Assembly: GCA_012934845.2 (NCBI GenBank)
Contig: WNNJ02002313.1
Location: forward strand, 19,655 to 83,654
DNA from: Pomphorhynchus laevis
Lineage: Eukaryota > Acanthocephala > Palaeacanthocephala > Echinorhynchida > Pomphorhynchidae
Length of the DNA: 64,000 nt
Reading direction: 5' to 3'
Below the pieces are notes generated by a model. It worked only from the letters and a program-made list of their open reading frames with translations. It had not been told where the DNA came from and made no database searches. A program made the translations under genes and the position numbers. Every line of letters begins with the position of its first letter. Within the stretch, counting starts at the first letter, position 1. This document shows, piece by piece, positions 1-11,522 of this stretch.

Positions 1-333
1 GAAGAAGGCGGAGTTTGATGCGGATGTGGATGGTGGGCCAGGAGAGTTGGGCAAAATATGTGGATGTGTGGTCGAAGCGACGGAGACGAAAGAGCACTCG
101 AACGGCGGTGCTGATTATTCGTTGTAGGGGTAGGATGATGGATTTTGGAGAATTGGCGAAAAGGCTAAGGCAGTAATCGATTTTAGGGAAAAGAAGCGAT
201 GAAAGAAGAGACATACAAGAACGGAAGTCGATAAGGGGTCGGATACGGCGGATATCACGGAGAATTAAGTTAAATTAGCGGACCTTGTCACGGACGAAGG
301 GTTTAAGGAAAAGGTGATCATCGAAATGGAAGA

Positions 334-576
334 CTAAGAAAGTAAGATTGTGGACCATGGTGATGATTGATGAGGCAAAATATACAGTGGGAGGAGATAT
401 GTTTGGTTTACGGGGGGGATCCACATTATTTTGGACTTTTCGGGGTTTAGAACGAGATGGAGATTGGAGAGACGTTTGTAGATAGAAGAAAGACAGTTGG
501 AGGCAGAAATGCCGATATCGTGTATGCGATGTGCGGGTGCATGAGCATAGATTAGAATGTCATCGGCGTATTGCAT
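334..576 (-). pseudogene. L2-like ORF2 fragment: RT palm with YADD
   Basis: An 80-residue fragment beginning MQYADDILIYAHAP, the catalytic C box of a LINE reverse transcriptase, followed by the LNPEKSKIMWI motif. It nearly matches 21008-21409 (minus strand) and 22015-22140 (plus strand). It is separated by frameshifts from the endonuclease part at 1113-2246 of the same element. Confidence 0.75.
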
Positions 577-1112
577 GACCTTAAAGGAGTAAGGTTTGAT
601 AAACGGAGAGAGATCGCCAAGCAGAAGAGAGAAAATCAGGGGACCTGGGACAGAACCTTGTGGGACCCCGCAAAATTAGGGATGAGAGGGGAGAATGATG
701 AATTAGAACATACGCGAAAGAACGGTCTGATAGATATGAGGGAAACCATGCTACTGAGGAGGAAGAAAAGTCGTGCTCATAATGAAGGCGAGAAAGGAGG
801 ACGGATTGGTCAACAATGTCGAAGGCGGAGGAGAGGTTGAGGGATATGAGAACACTATATAGAGCCTGTCTAGAGAAATGAGTAAGTCGTTGTAAACTTT
901 CATGCAGGCGATTTCTGTTGAGTGATTAGAGCGAAACCGGATTGGAAAGGAGGGTACAGATTGGATGAGGAGAGATAAGCGTTGATCTTTATTAAGATGA
1001 GGCGTTCTAAGAGCTTAGAAAGAGTAGGGAGTAGTGAAATGGGGCGATAGCTAGAAGGAAGGGAGGGGTCGAGCGATTGTTTCTTAAGGAGGGGACGAAC
1101 GATTGCGGATTA

Positions 1113-2246
1113 TTAGTGTGAAGGGAAGATACGACTGCGGATCGACGAGTTAAACAAGGTTGTGAGAAATGGGGATATCGATGAGCATATATATTTTAAT
1201 ATGTGAGTAGGCAGGGGATCGGCAGGTGAGGTTTTGTTGGGCAAGGACATGAGGACAGATGATACTTCTGTAGGTGAGACAGGGAGAAGATGAAAGAGTT
1301 CCGGAAGGATGATAGTATACTGGGCAGATTGGGATAGGATGGAGACCGGTCTGGAGAAATGACGAATAATCATTGGCATTGATGTTGCACGGCGAAGAGG
1401 AGCGGCAAGGATTGAATTGAAAGTATGCCAGAGAGTCTTAGAGTTTAATGAAGTGATGATTTTATGCTGCCAGAAGGAGTTGCATTTGGTACGTAGTAGG
1501 TTGAAATGAGACCGGCGAAGAGCAAGATAGGTATCACGGAAAGACGGAGTGATCGAGCGAAAATCACGTCTGAGTGATCGGTGATAGACTCGAAAAGCAT
1601 GGCGGAGTCGACGCTTTGAGAGTAGGCATTGAATGTCAAACCATGGGGCACGGTGCAAGCGACGGTGTGGGTGAGACTTGAAGGGCAAGAGAATATCGAG
1701 AGTGGATGTGAGTTCAGAGTCGAAAAGAAAGGCGAGATCGTGAGGAGATGAATATGTTATTGTGAGTAATGATAGAGACGATTTAAGTAAGGCAGAGCGG
1801 AAAAGGGAGAGGTTAAGATTTCTCCAAGGACGACGTAGGATTGTAGGTGTGTGAACAGGGGTGTGGTTGCGAGTGAGATCAAGGGTGATAAGAAAGTGAT
1901 CGTATAGACCAGGATCAGAGATGGACAGTGAGGTGTAGGCAGCGAAATGATCGGGTACAGCGATGATGTCGAGTGCCCCACCAAGTATATGTGTGGGGGC
2001 AGTGGAGATTAGTTTGTAATTGTAGTTGGATAGAATGTTGATGAACCGGATGGAATCCGTGGAAGAGGGGCGGTCTAGGCGGATATTGAAGTCGCCTAGA
2101 ATGAGTGAAGGGATTGAGGACAAAGAACAATGAGAAAGGAGGTCAGCGAGTTCGGTAAAAAATAAGGCTGTAGGAGCTGATGAACCAGGACGGTATACAA
2201 TAGCGAGATCTAGAGTGATCGGGTTAGAATAACGACAAGTGAGCAA
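1113..2246 (-). pseudogene. L2-like ORF2 fragment: APE endonuclease C-terminal half plus linker
   Basis: This 377-residue open stretch starts inside the endonuclease. It shows the Asp-Asn pair of APE-type nucleases in LGDFNIRLD (residues about 50-58), a LDIIAV segment near residue 92, and a DPGLYDHF stretch where the catalytic SDH motif is expected, so that site has changed. After residue 150 comes the basic linker typical of LINEs (APWFDIQCLLSKRRLRHAF), then the start of the RT (SLPNKTSPADPLPTHILK), where the frame ends. The first exonuclease motifs are missing because of 5' truncation. It is an untranslated relic, not a host gene. Confidence 0.75.
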
Positions 2247-2285
2247 TTCAAAAGAGCAAGGACTGAAAGGGGGATTGATGCCTAT

Positions 2286-2728
2286 CTCTCGCTTGCGAGA
2301 GAGGCATACCGTCGGTTCGGTTTGCGATAGTGTGTAGCGACATCTTATGCTTCAGAGATATGTTACTCGGACGTGATGGGTGGCCGGCAAACTGTATCCA
2401 GCGGAACAAACGTGATACGAATCGGGGCCACTCTTTGACTGTGAAAACGCTGCACCATGGGAAGCTGTCTAGAATCAGTCGCCTATCGCACCGGGCCGTG
2501 AGTATGTGGAACTTACTTCCGGAGGATATGGTCGCTATTCAGAGTAGACAGCAGTTCATGCGGAGGATGGAGCAATGGCTGTGCGAGACAAACTCACCGT
2601 ATATACCGGATCGTTATCCTTGGGAGGAATGCTGAATTTTTTCTTTTCATTTTTTTTCATGTGATCAGACAAAACAGCCCCTGCGGCTACAGTCTTGTAA
2701 TTGAATAAATAAATAAAATAAATAAATT
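2286..2728 (+). mobile_element. CR1-like LINE 3' end, strongly 5'-truncated
   Basis: The open stretch 2330-2635 encodes the last 100 residues of a CR1-like ORF2: RGHSLTVKTLHHGKLSRISRL, then SMWNLLPEDM. These align with the C-terminus of the copy ending at 17914 (MWNSLPEEV). The 3' UTR follows, with a small hairpin (AGCC, four bases, GGCT) around 2676-2690 and a tail of AATA repeats at about 2701-2726 that marks the element's 3' end. It abuts the truncated 5' end of the minus-strand L2-like copy at about 2276. Confidence 0.75.
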
Positions 2729-2861
2729 TTGAGTTAATATAAGAAAATAACTGACTATTGTCGGTCATTATGCCAGTCACTGGTTAAGAAATTGTCTTGT
2801 TTATTAAATACTTACAATTTCAATGGATTAAAAATTCTTCAATATTTGGCAATCAACGAGG

Positions 2862-3879
2862 AAATGGCAAAAAAATCAACAAAGAAATCAGGGCATTTAA
2901 GTCACCAGATAGAGTGCGTTAACGAATATTGTGATGTATGGACGACGGTCAGTGTTTTATCTAGTAAAAAATATACAATGACTGATAAAAAATTCTTCTG
3001 CGGTTTCTGTTGTGCTGAGATGTTCAGCAAGTGTTCTTCGTCGTCGAAACTCACATCAACGAACAATGACACAAAGACGCGGTGAACTCTGGAAATTTAG
3101 GAGCGGTGACTGGTCGTGAATTGGATGCGCTCACTACCGATTATGCTGAGGCTGAATGTCGTGTAGTGTCTGGTAATTTACCGATGACTTATATATCGTC
3201 ATAGAATACCTCTCTTAGTCCAAGGAACAACGTTACTATATTGCGACATACCGATTCAGCATTTGAAGAGAGGTTGATACAGAACATCGCCACGGTAAGT
3301 TCAGTACGGGTACATGAGAATTCAGGTAAATCCAACGAAACTTCTGACAATTTTTCAACCGGTAAGTTGCCTAGTGCTGTGTCATCTAAGTTCGAACCTT
3401 CCTATAAAGTGATTAAGAAAAATTGTAGCGTTTCTAGAGACAGGTGCATTCTTTTTGCAAATCTATCTGAGTCTAATTCATCTGTGACGCAGGAACAGGT
3501 TAACGATGATATTAGTGCGGTAAGGGCAGTGATGAATATAATATACCATGCCAATTATAAAGAAATAGCGAAAGAGATTGTGGTTAAAAATTTGTTCCGA
3601 CTAGGCAGGCAAACTGACAGTTCGAACATACCGCGATTGTTAAAGGTTGTGGTTGATACGTCTACTCAAGCTAACCGTATAATTAGTCGAACTCATCGTC
3701 TAGAAATGAACTTGGTACGTATTATGAGATATCTGTCTTTTGATGATCATGTAAAACTGAAAAATGCGAAAGAAGAGCTGCACAAGCGTATGTTGTCTGG
3801 CGAGAAGGATCTATGCATTAGAAATTTTCGACTTCTCTGTCGGAAGTCATTTGTTCGTTGGAAGTTATTGGAACTGTAG
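2862..3879 (+). pseudogene. CR1-like ORF1, frameshifted (copy A2)
   Basis: The probable start is the ATG at 2862 (MAKKSTKKSG), followed by a cysteine-rich segment with CVNEYC and FFCGFCCAEMF that looks like a zinc-binding N-terminal domain. The frame breaks near 3085 and resumes at 3241-3879. There the protein matches the C-terminal half of the ORF1 at 14212-15006: a RCILFANLSES strand, FRLGRQ, PRLLKVVVD, then HKRMLSGEKDLCIRNFR. ORF1 proteins of this LINE group bind element RNA; that role is family knowledge. The protein is not expressible as it stands. Confidence 0.7.
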
Positions 3880-6262
3880 ATACGTCGGTATCCTCTAACA
3901 CGTGTAGGTCTTTGATTACAGTACATGAAACAGACAGTCAACGTCGGGAAGCTCCATCCTTCATAAAAATTGCCTTTACAAATGTACGTAGCGCGCTTAA
4001 TAAGTTCGATGAGATTAGATATTGGATACGTTGTCATGACGTCAAAGTTTTTAGAATTTGCGAAAGTTGGTTTCACTCTGACATATCTAATGATGTGGTA
4101 CATATCCATGAATATGTTTTCTATAGATCTGATCGTGCACGTGGACGCGGTAGTGGAGTGGCCTTCTATGTGCATTTGAGTCTGACTGTTAGTTCGACGG
4201 TAAAATTCGTTGATAATTCATGCTCCGCTGAGGCACTACAATTAAGCATTATTTTATTTTGGTAGTGCACTAATCACTTTATGCATAGTATATCGTGATC
4301 CGTGCGCAGTATCGTTCGCCCTTCTTGATTTCCTTAAAAACTTATCCAAGTCTCATAAATGTTGTGTCTTGGGAAATTTCAACATGCATGCGTACAATTC
4401 TGATGTGCCTACTGTTGTCACAGCTGACAAATTTACGGCGTCAATGTCAAATTTGTTGTATGATGATATGTTGCTTATTCAACATGTCAATTTTGATACT
4501 CATTTCTCTGCAGGATCGTCATCGATGATTGATCTGCTGTTTTCTAAACTTGATTCCGATATTTTCTCAATGGACAAAGAGCCCCGATTAGTTCAAGCGA
4601 TTATGTGATAGTCAAGTTTCTCATTTCTCTTATGTTGAGCGGATCACACTATGTAGATAGAGTTGTGAAGCGTGTATGGAAAGCGATTCCAGAAAATGTG
4701 ATAATTGAATATGCTAGAAAGATTCATTTTGTTGGTAATGATCGTGATGTTGAGAGCATTTGGCAGTCTATCAAAAAGGGGATATTTCAAGTTCTCGATT
4801 AATTTACTCTCATACGTATATTTACTAGGCGCAAACTGTCTTATAAACCGTCGTGATTCGATAGTGAACGAAAGCGTCTTATTCGATTTAGAAATAAGCG
4901 TGGAGTCGTAGTAAAAAGAGTACATATTTAAATAGTGAATACAATGAATTCGTAATGAATGCAATCGCTTAAAATCGCAGAAGAGATATGTGTACGAGAA
5001 TGATGTTGCTATGTATCTAAAACACAAACCCAAACGATTTTGGTCGATTGATCAAAGGTATCGAAATCTAGTGTTCGACGCATTCTTATCGGAAATGAAT
5101 TTATAGACGACCCAATGAAAGTTGCTCAAGTGTTTGCTGATGTGCTTGCGCTAACTTCGAGTGAATGTATTGCTTCTAGAGTCGATAGTTGTGATGACTC
5201 ATCAATTTGTCCGAGTCCATATATAGTTGTGTCGACGGAGGAAATTAAGATAGAGTTGTCGAAGTTATCTAAATCAGTGGCAGCTGGCCCTGACGACATC
5301 CCAGCTTACGTCCTTAATCTCTTAAAATGCATACTGTCCTATCCGCTTTCAAAGTTATTTAACGATTCTCTTGGTTTGTCAATTATTCCAAATGATTGGA
5401 AATCAGCGATCGTTATACCACTTCCGAAACCAAGAACGTTTGCGATATAGATGAATTTAGACCTATAAGTTTAACATCCACTGTAAGCAAGGTACTTGAG
5501 AGAATTGTCCACAGAACGTTACTTAGCATATTAAACTTAAGAAACTACTTGAGTGACTCGCAACATGGTTTTCGAATGGACGCTCATGCCTAACGAATAC
5601 TTTATGTGCTCGCGAACAATGGGCTGACGCAATTGCAGGTGGTGCCATTGTGAATGTCTTATATTTGGATTTCTCCAAGGCATCTGACCGCGTTCCACAA
5701 ACTGAGTTGATAAAAATTCTAGAGTCAATTGATGTAAATTATTACCTAACCCGCTGGATCACGTGCTTCCTGGATGGTCGGCAATTTTGTGTGAGTAGAA
5801 AATGTTTTTTCATATCAACGCAGTGTTGTAAATGGAGTATCACAAGGAACAGTTCTCGGACCACTATTATTTTGCATTTTTATTAATGAGCTGTTGAAGT
5901 TGCTCAAAGTACCGCACTTAGCGCGGACGATTTGAAGTTGTGGAATATCATCTCGACCGAACGAAACTGATCGGTATTGCAGCGAGACTTGGATTTAGTA
6001 TATAAATGGAGTCTTAGTACATGAGTATCCCTTAACTTGGGAAAGTGCAAGAATATGAGATTGGGTCGTTGATGCAAAAGTTACTATAACTACGTAATAG
6101 ATGCAAATGAACTTGAGGGAGTCACATTTCACCGCGATCTTGGGATTTTGATAGATTCATCCTTAAAGATACGGCGTCATTATAATGTTCATCTATGCAA
6201 GGCTAGAAAAATGATGCACACTATCAAAAATTGCTATCTAAGGATAACTTCATCTTATTATT
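3880..6262 (+). pseudogene. CR1-like ORF2 N-terminal and RT part, decayed, interrupted
   Basis: Broken frames in order encode: APE endonuclease pieces (IAFTNVRSALNKFDEIRYW near 3967; GNFNMHAYN near 4370, where GDFN is expected), the RT fingers (AAGPDDIPAYVLN near 5280; EFRPISLTSTVSKVLERIV near 5455; QHGF near 5565), the A box LYLDFSKASDRVP near 5660, and the thumb up to 6262. The protein match stops abruptly in the thumb at RITSSYY and resumes at 7615 (LFNSLVRPILEYC), the exact next residues of the family. A later minus-strand LINE therefore split this copy. Confidence 0.75.
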
Positions 6263-7611
6263 ATTGTTTTAACGGCTTACAAGCAGGGGCTTAAATAGTC
6301 GGTTCACATGAAATAAAAATCAAGAAAATCATAAAAACTGTTCACATCTATAGTGGAACACTTCCATGCGCATAGCAGGATACATCCGTAAGCCGGACTT
6401 GAATGCTGAGGCACCACTGCTGCAAACAGTCCATCCATCCAGTTTGTTCCAAAGTCCAACTACTCTTCGTTGAAATTGTATACACCGGGACTTTTTCACT
6501 AAATTCCGGCTCAAAGTCAAACTGTGTCCGCGAAGGAATGCTGTCTGTCGCAGTTGTAAACACATCCGAAGAGGGTGATTTGAAGAACGAAGAACTTGCC
6601 ACATTATATTCATATCGATATACTGACGGGTCCAAGAAACGGTCTCAAGCTGAAGACATTGCAAATGACACTCATAGGGCATTTGCGCAAAGGTCGGCGC
6701 CAACTTTGTTGCACGACGAAGCACTCTCAGAGATCAAGTGTTCTCCAACTGTGCATGGGTATACACAAGGGGCCGCGTACAACAACCGGCTCAGAACGTG
6801 AGCCAAAATTAGAGGCCGAAGAGCAACCGGATCAAGAGCTAAGAATGTGTGCCTAATGACCCCTACCATTTTATTAGCGTTGGCACATTCAAGAGAGGTA
6901 TGTGGGACAGTTTTCAGGTTGTGGTCAATCAACACTCCCAAATTCTTATGGCTTATCACACAATCTATTCCACGACTATAATAAGTGTATTGAACTGCTG
7001 ACGGGGACTTTACAACCCTACCAAGAACACGCATGTGCTTGCATTTTGTGACATTCGTCACAAGCTTGTTGCTCGCCGCCCATAACTCGACCCTATCAAT
7101 ATCTCTCTGTAAAATGCTATATCATTACTCGAGTAAACACCCCTCCAAATCTTTAAGTCATCAGCATACAATAGCACAGACGAGCAAATGGTTTCAGGTA
7201 AATCATTTACATATATACTGAATAACAGTGGACCTAAAAGGGATCCTTGAGGAACACCAATGTGACAAGTCCTAACCGACGATAGTGTATTATCAACACG
7301 CACTCTGAAGCTTCGTTGATGCAGAAAGGCCCTGATCCATTTAACAAGAGCAATAGGAAGTCCTGTGTTTGTCAGTTTCATAATAAGCAGGTCATGATCA
7401 ACTCGATCAAACGCGTTTGAAAAATCGAAAAATATGATGTCGGTATCCACAGAATTCGCCTTGTTTTCTGACCAGGAACAGCGAGCAAAGAGCAAATTGG
7501 AGACAGTAGAGTGACCCTTTCTGAACCCATGCTGCTCAGGAGCTAATACATTATTCATACTGAAAAAATCAACCATAAAAGCATGCACAAGCCTGTCCAA
7601 AATCTTCACTC
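6256..7611 (-). mobile_element. CR1-like LINE, 5'-truncated, nested inside copy A2
   Basis: The minus strand carries the RT of a second CR1-like subfamily, close to the one at 11523-13313. 7058-7609 holds QHGFRKGHSTVSNLLFA, the A box IIFFDFSNAFDRVDH, the B box GVPQGSLLGPLLF and the C box LLYADDLKIW. 6672-7061 and 6329-6724 hold the thumb and C-terminus in shifted frames. The 3' end is a short TAA-type tail at about 6256-6266. The 5' break is near 7608, inside the RT. It sits precisely between two adjacent codons of the plus-strand element. Confidence 0.8.
7058..7609 (-). pseudogene. RT palm of the nested CR1-like LINE
   Basis: 183 residues with the RT boxes intact: FFDFSNAFDRV (first catalytic Asp), VPQGSLLGPLLFSIYVNDL and YADD (catalytic Asp pair). 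The frame is lost a few residues after YADDLKIW. Endonuclease and fingers are absent because the insertion is 5'-truncated, so it could not move on its own even when young. Confidence 0.8.
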
Positions 7612-8143
7612 AGGGTGTTGTTTAATTCGTTAGTGCGACCTATACTTGAGTATTGCTCTCCATCATGTTTTCAATGTACCCAAACTGAACTAAATGTCGT
7701 CGATGGGGTTTTTCGTCGTATCACGCGTCTATGTCCAGACTGTAAAAAATTACCTTATCCTTGTCGACTCAAAGTGATCGGAATGCTCAATATGAGGGTA
7801 AGGCTACTGTTTCTCGACTTGGTTGCAACGTGGAAATTACTTCACAAATGTGATGGATACCCTTCAAGTGTTGTAACATGTCGTATTGATCGATCAAGCA
7901 GACATCATTCGATGACTATTTTCAAGAAGCATACAGGGAAACTACCGCCGATCACACGATTGCCAAGGCGTGTGGTTAATTTGTGGAATAACTTTTCATG
8001 GGAATATTGTTGCTTCTGAAACGCTAACTGTATTCAAGAAGCGATTGCGAATGTTCCTGAAACAAATGGATGACATGAATATATCTTATCCCTGATATTT
8101 TTTGTTGTGAGCCGACTGAACAGCCATAACGGCTTTGTCTTGT
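7612..8143 (+). pseudogene. C-terminus and 3' UTR of CR1-like copy A2
   Basis: This is the continuation of the ORF2 interrupted at 6262. 7615-8019 encodes LFNSLVRPILEYCSPS through RRVVNLWNNF, matching the end of the intact copy (RRGINMWNSL). A frameshift follows near 8010. The 3' UTR carries the family hairpin (AGCC, four bases, GGCT) near 8128-8139 and ends at TTGTCTTGTA, about 8143, where another truncated LINE begins without a gap. Confidence 0.75.
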
Positions 8144-9215
8144 AGGCCTTTTAGAGTTTGTGTAGGAGGTAATCTTTCTGACTCGATGCATGTTAATTCT
8201 GGAGTGTCACAAGGATCATTTCTTGACCCACAGCTCTATAAAATCTTGAATAATTTGCTACTTCGCTTATCATGCTCTCATCTAACTTTAGCAGGCGATC
8301 TAAAAATTTGGTCGATCATTAGAAGTCATGTTGATCGAGTATCGTTACAAAATGATCTTAACTCTCTGTCCAATTGGTGCGAATCTACTGGATTACGTTT
8401 ATATGTAGAAAAATGTGTGTTTATGCAATTAGGTCACCCGTCTGAAATTTTTAGGTACTATATTGGAGACATGTCTTAAAGGAAGTGTCTCAACATTAAG
8501 ATTTAGGTATTATTGTCCATATATCCTTGAAAACAAAGTTGAACACCGACTTGGCTATAGGTAAAGCTACTCGGGAAATATATTGTATAAAAAGCGCATT
8601 TATCAGGTGAAGCTGTCAAATGTTCAAGAGGTTATTCACCTCCCTCGTCGAGCCACACTTGGCATTCTGCATTCATGCTTATTTTCCTGTCACCAAGCGA
8701 GAACTATTAGACATAGAGTATATTCTTGGGCGGGGTTCGAGGCTGTGCTGACTTAGGTGGTACTGATTATCATGCACGTCTTAGCCGTATTGGAATGTGG
8801 TCGGTACGTGAGAGTTCATAACTTTGGAAATGCTTTGTCTATGAAATATGTAGAATAGTGCGGTGGGTTATCACACCGATGTAATCACTAGTCGGGTAGG
8901 TTGCGAGGACATGGTAGAGTTTTGTGTAAATCTCGATTTGGCAGATGATTGAAAATATTTAGACTGTAGAGGAGGGGAATTAACATGTGGAATTTGCTAC
9001 CCGTTGAAGTCGTTGCTGCTCCCAGCTTGATCACGTTTAAATCACGATGCTGCAAATAGATACTTGAACAATGCCGCCATTCAACAGCTCTGCTGAACTA
9101 TCCTATTTAGTTACGATCCGTTGATTGACTAGTTGCTTTGTTTTCTTATTTGGACCTTGCCTGAATAGCATTTTGGCTTCGGCATGTATTTGAATAAATA
9201 GCGAATTAATTTTTT
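8143..9215 (+). mobile_element. CR1-like LINE, 5'-truncated (sister of copy A1)
   Basis: It starts at the codons for FRVCVGG, equivalent to about 16943 in the element at 14106-18030, and follows that copy to its 3' end. 8135-8479 encodes the B-box region (SGVSQGSFLDP, damaged) and the C-box region, where FADD has become LAGD. Later frames are broken. The 3' UTR (GCCTGAATAGC...GGC hairpin near 9160-9180, then TTGAATAAATAG) matches 17970-18020. The catalytic Asp of the C box is lost. Confidence 0.75.
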
Positions 9216-11340
9216 CTGCTGATAAATGTCTGTTTTAACTAAGTAAGCAATTCACTAAAACAGTAATTTAAACTATTTTTGCTTATGTTTATTGCATATA
9301 CAAATTTGTTTTAAATTGAAGTCGTGTTTAATTCAGTATTTAATATCTAAAATTCTGGTTATTGGTTGTCAATTAAGCTATTTAAATGTTTTTTAGAACA
9401 ATCAAATTAATTTTTTTCTGTATGACAACTGTGGACACTTTATGTTTTCGTTTCCATCGTTGCTGCAAGTTTTATGGCCTAGGTATTAAACAATGCTCAA
9501 ATTAATCCGGTCTTCGCAGTCCGGATTGGTAGGCGTTTAAAAATTTTACGCTCCAAAATCACACCTTACTGCTAAAATAACAAATTCTTTTAGGCTATAA
9601 TTCATTAGGCAGTGAGGTCATTTTATGTTTTATATATATTTCCCAACAGAGCGCAACGAAGCGCGTTCTGCATTGATTATGACACAGTACATATAAGTCT
9701 TAACAATTAGCGTATCTGAAAAGTGAGAAATCGATACATCTCGATTGTTTAATTTCTAGCGTCCTGTCTTATAAAACGATGCCATCACTGCATCGAATGT
9801 CTTCCGTGCTTCCATATCGCAGCTTAAATTAAACCGGCAACTGATTTGCAGACAGAAGTCACCATACAATCTGCATGCGAAAATATTTTGACTGAATGCC
9901 GTGGAAGAAAAAATGTCACGGATCATCAGCAATGCTAGGTGAGGAAAAACCCATCGGGCTCATTATTTATCATTTTAATGCAGAGTCAATAGTGTGTATC
10001 ACATATCGATACTACATATCGTATTACGTCTACTCTAAGGGCACCGTCAGGTAGCAACTGTATTTGTGTCCATCTCAATATCCTTATTTGTATCATTATC
10101 TCGTCACGTCAATGAAGAGAAACTTTAAATAATGTTTATCAACGTTTTGATCTAAATTCGGTCATCTTTAAACAATCACGAGATGATATATTTGGAGGGG
10201 GCACCATCTTCGTCCGAGTCGTTTATAATCACAGGTATTTTTAATCTGATACGACAGGTAACGTCAATCAGACTTTCGAATTAGTATTTTTTTGAAGTGC
10301 ACTTTCATAACACTGTTTTAACGTGATAACTAAACGTTTGTCGTTTAATTTTCGAGGTTTCAGCCGCCAGCTAAGTCGAATAATGTCGTTTCTGTAGATT
10401 GTTAGCTGCTGCCATTTCCGTTTAAAATGTCGAAGTATATCTTTGTTATTCGTACGTTGCCTGATTTAAATGCTGTAAATTTATAGGAATAAAAAAATGA
10501 GTGAAAATAGTTTAATTCTAAAAATTCACAATATTTTGAAATTTTGGAATTAAACTTTTTCACCCATTTCGTTTCTATCAATTGGCAAAACTATTAAAAA
10601 TAAATAAATCGATATTTTGAATCCTAATTTAATTGTTGTATTTGGCGAGTTCAAAATTCTAAGATTATAACTTTGCCGTGCTGATTGGGCTTTTAATGTC
10701 TCTTGATTTAATACTCAAAAATGTCAAATTGTTTTTTGACAGTTCTTATTTTGCTTTTGTAAATAATAGAAGTTAGCCCTAGTCATCATTCCTTATGCAG
10801 TAGTAAGACAGTTTTATAATTATCTAGAATTAATTAGTTTATCCGGGTTTTGAATACAGCATCTGTAGTGGTCAAGTTTTAATGGCAAATTGTATTTTTT
10901 TTGCAATCAGGGTTTGCTTAGGCATATATTCCACCATTTAGTTCATCGATTATGGCCCATGAGCAGTCTAAAATTTTAAAATTTTATCATTACGATACAT
11001 AACTTCTGATTGCTGGTTTACGATACACTTACGATACATCTTTGATTGCTGGTTTCATCCCTGCTGGCGACAAGCTATTCCAAGTCAGAGTAGCACACAC
11101 CGTAATATTAATACGTTTTCGGTGCCACGTCGTAATGCTTATCCAATACACTACTCTTTCGATTTACTGATAAAATCGATAAGAAGCTAGTGAACAGTAA
11201 TCAAGAACACTTAAACAACGAGTGTTGAATAAGTGGCAGCAAAATTCATTCAACTTGGTTTTAAAAGCATTTAAAATGCTATGAATGCTAGCATTTTATA
11301 CTTCAAGTAGTAAATGTGATAGTAAACTCAATGTTCTGTC
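9216..11340. other. AT-rich intergenic stretch without a recognisable gene
   Basis: No open frame or protein similarity could be seen on either strand. It contains one clear inverted repeat (10496-10570) and local direct repeats around 10995-11055 (a unit with ACGATACAT and TTGATTGCTGGTTT). It may hold older decayed insertions. Confidence 0.5.
10496..10570. repeat. Inverted repeat with arms of about 30 bp
   Basis: The left arm (GTGAAAATAGTTTAATTC from 10501) pairs with the right arm (GAATTAAACTTTTTCAC ending at 10563), with further pairing outwards and about 13 unpaired bases between the arms. It could be a hairpin remnant of a MITE or foldback element. No flanking duplication was identified. 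Confidence 0.6.
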
Positions 11341-11522
11341 TTATTTCCGCATGATATTTAAAAAGTTCTGTATTATACCATTAGGGGTAATACAATTAGA
11401 TATTATTATTATTATTATTAATTGACAACGAATTGAGCCGAGGCTCTTTACAAGTTGCTTCACAAAATAAAAAGAATAAAAAGAATAAGAGTCGTTTTGT
11501 CCCTCCATCATCAAATAAACTA

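Larger units (their letters stand above)
1..2276 (-). mobile_element. L2-like LINE, 5'-truncated, decayed (copy B1)
   Basis: Read on the minus strand, this stretch encodes in order the C-terminal half of an APE-type endonuclease, a linker, and an RT with the YADD box near 560. It then runs off the left edge of the window. The 5' end (about 2276) lies inside the endonuclease, so the copy is 5'-truncated. Several frameshifts and stops separate the endonuclease from the RT. The same family recurs at 18300-23110 and 20455-21450. The RT style (QYADDILIYAHA, then LNPxKSKIMWI) resembles the L2/CR1 group; the exact clade is inferred. Confidence 0.8.

Noticed and set aside
6403-6856. Plus-strand frames over 6403-6856
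   Set aside because: They are antisense shadows of the nested minus-strand RT C-terminus.
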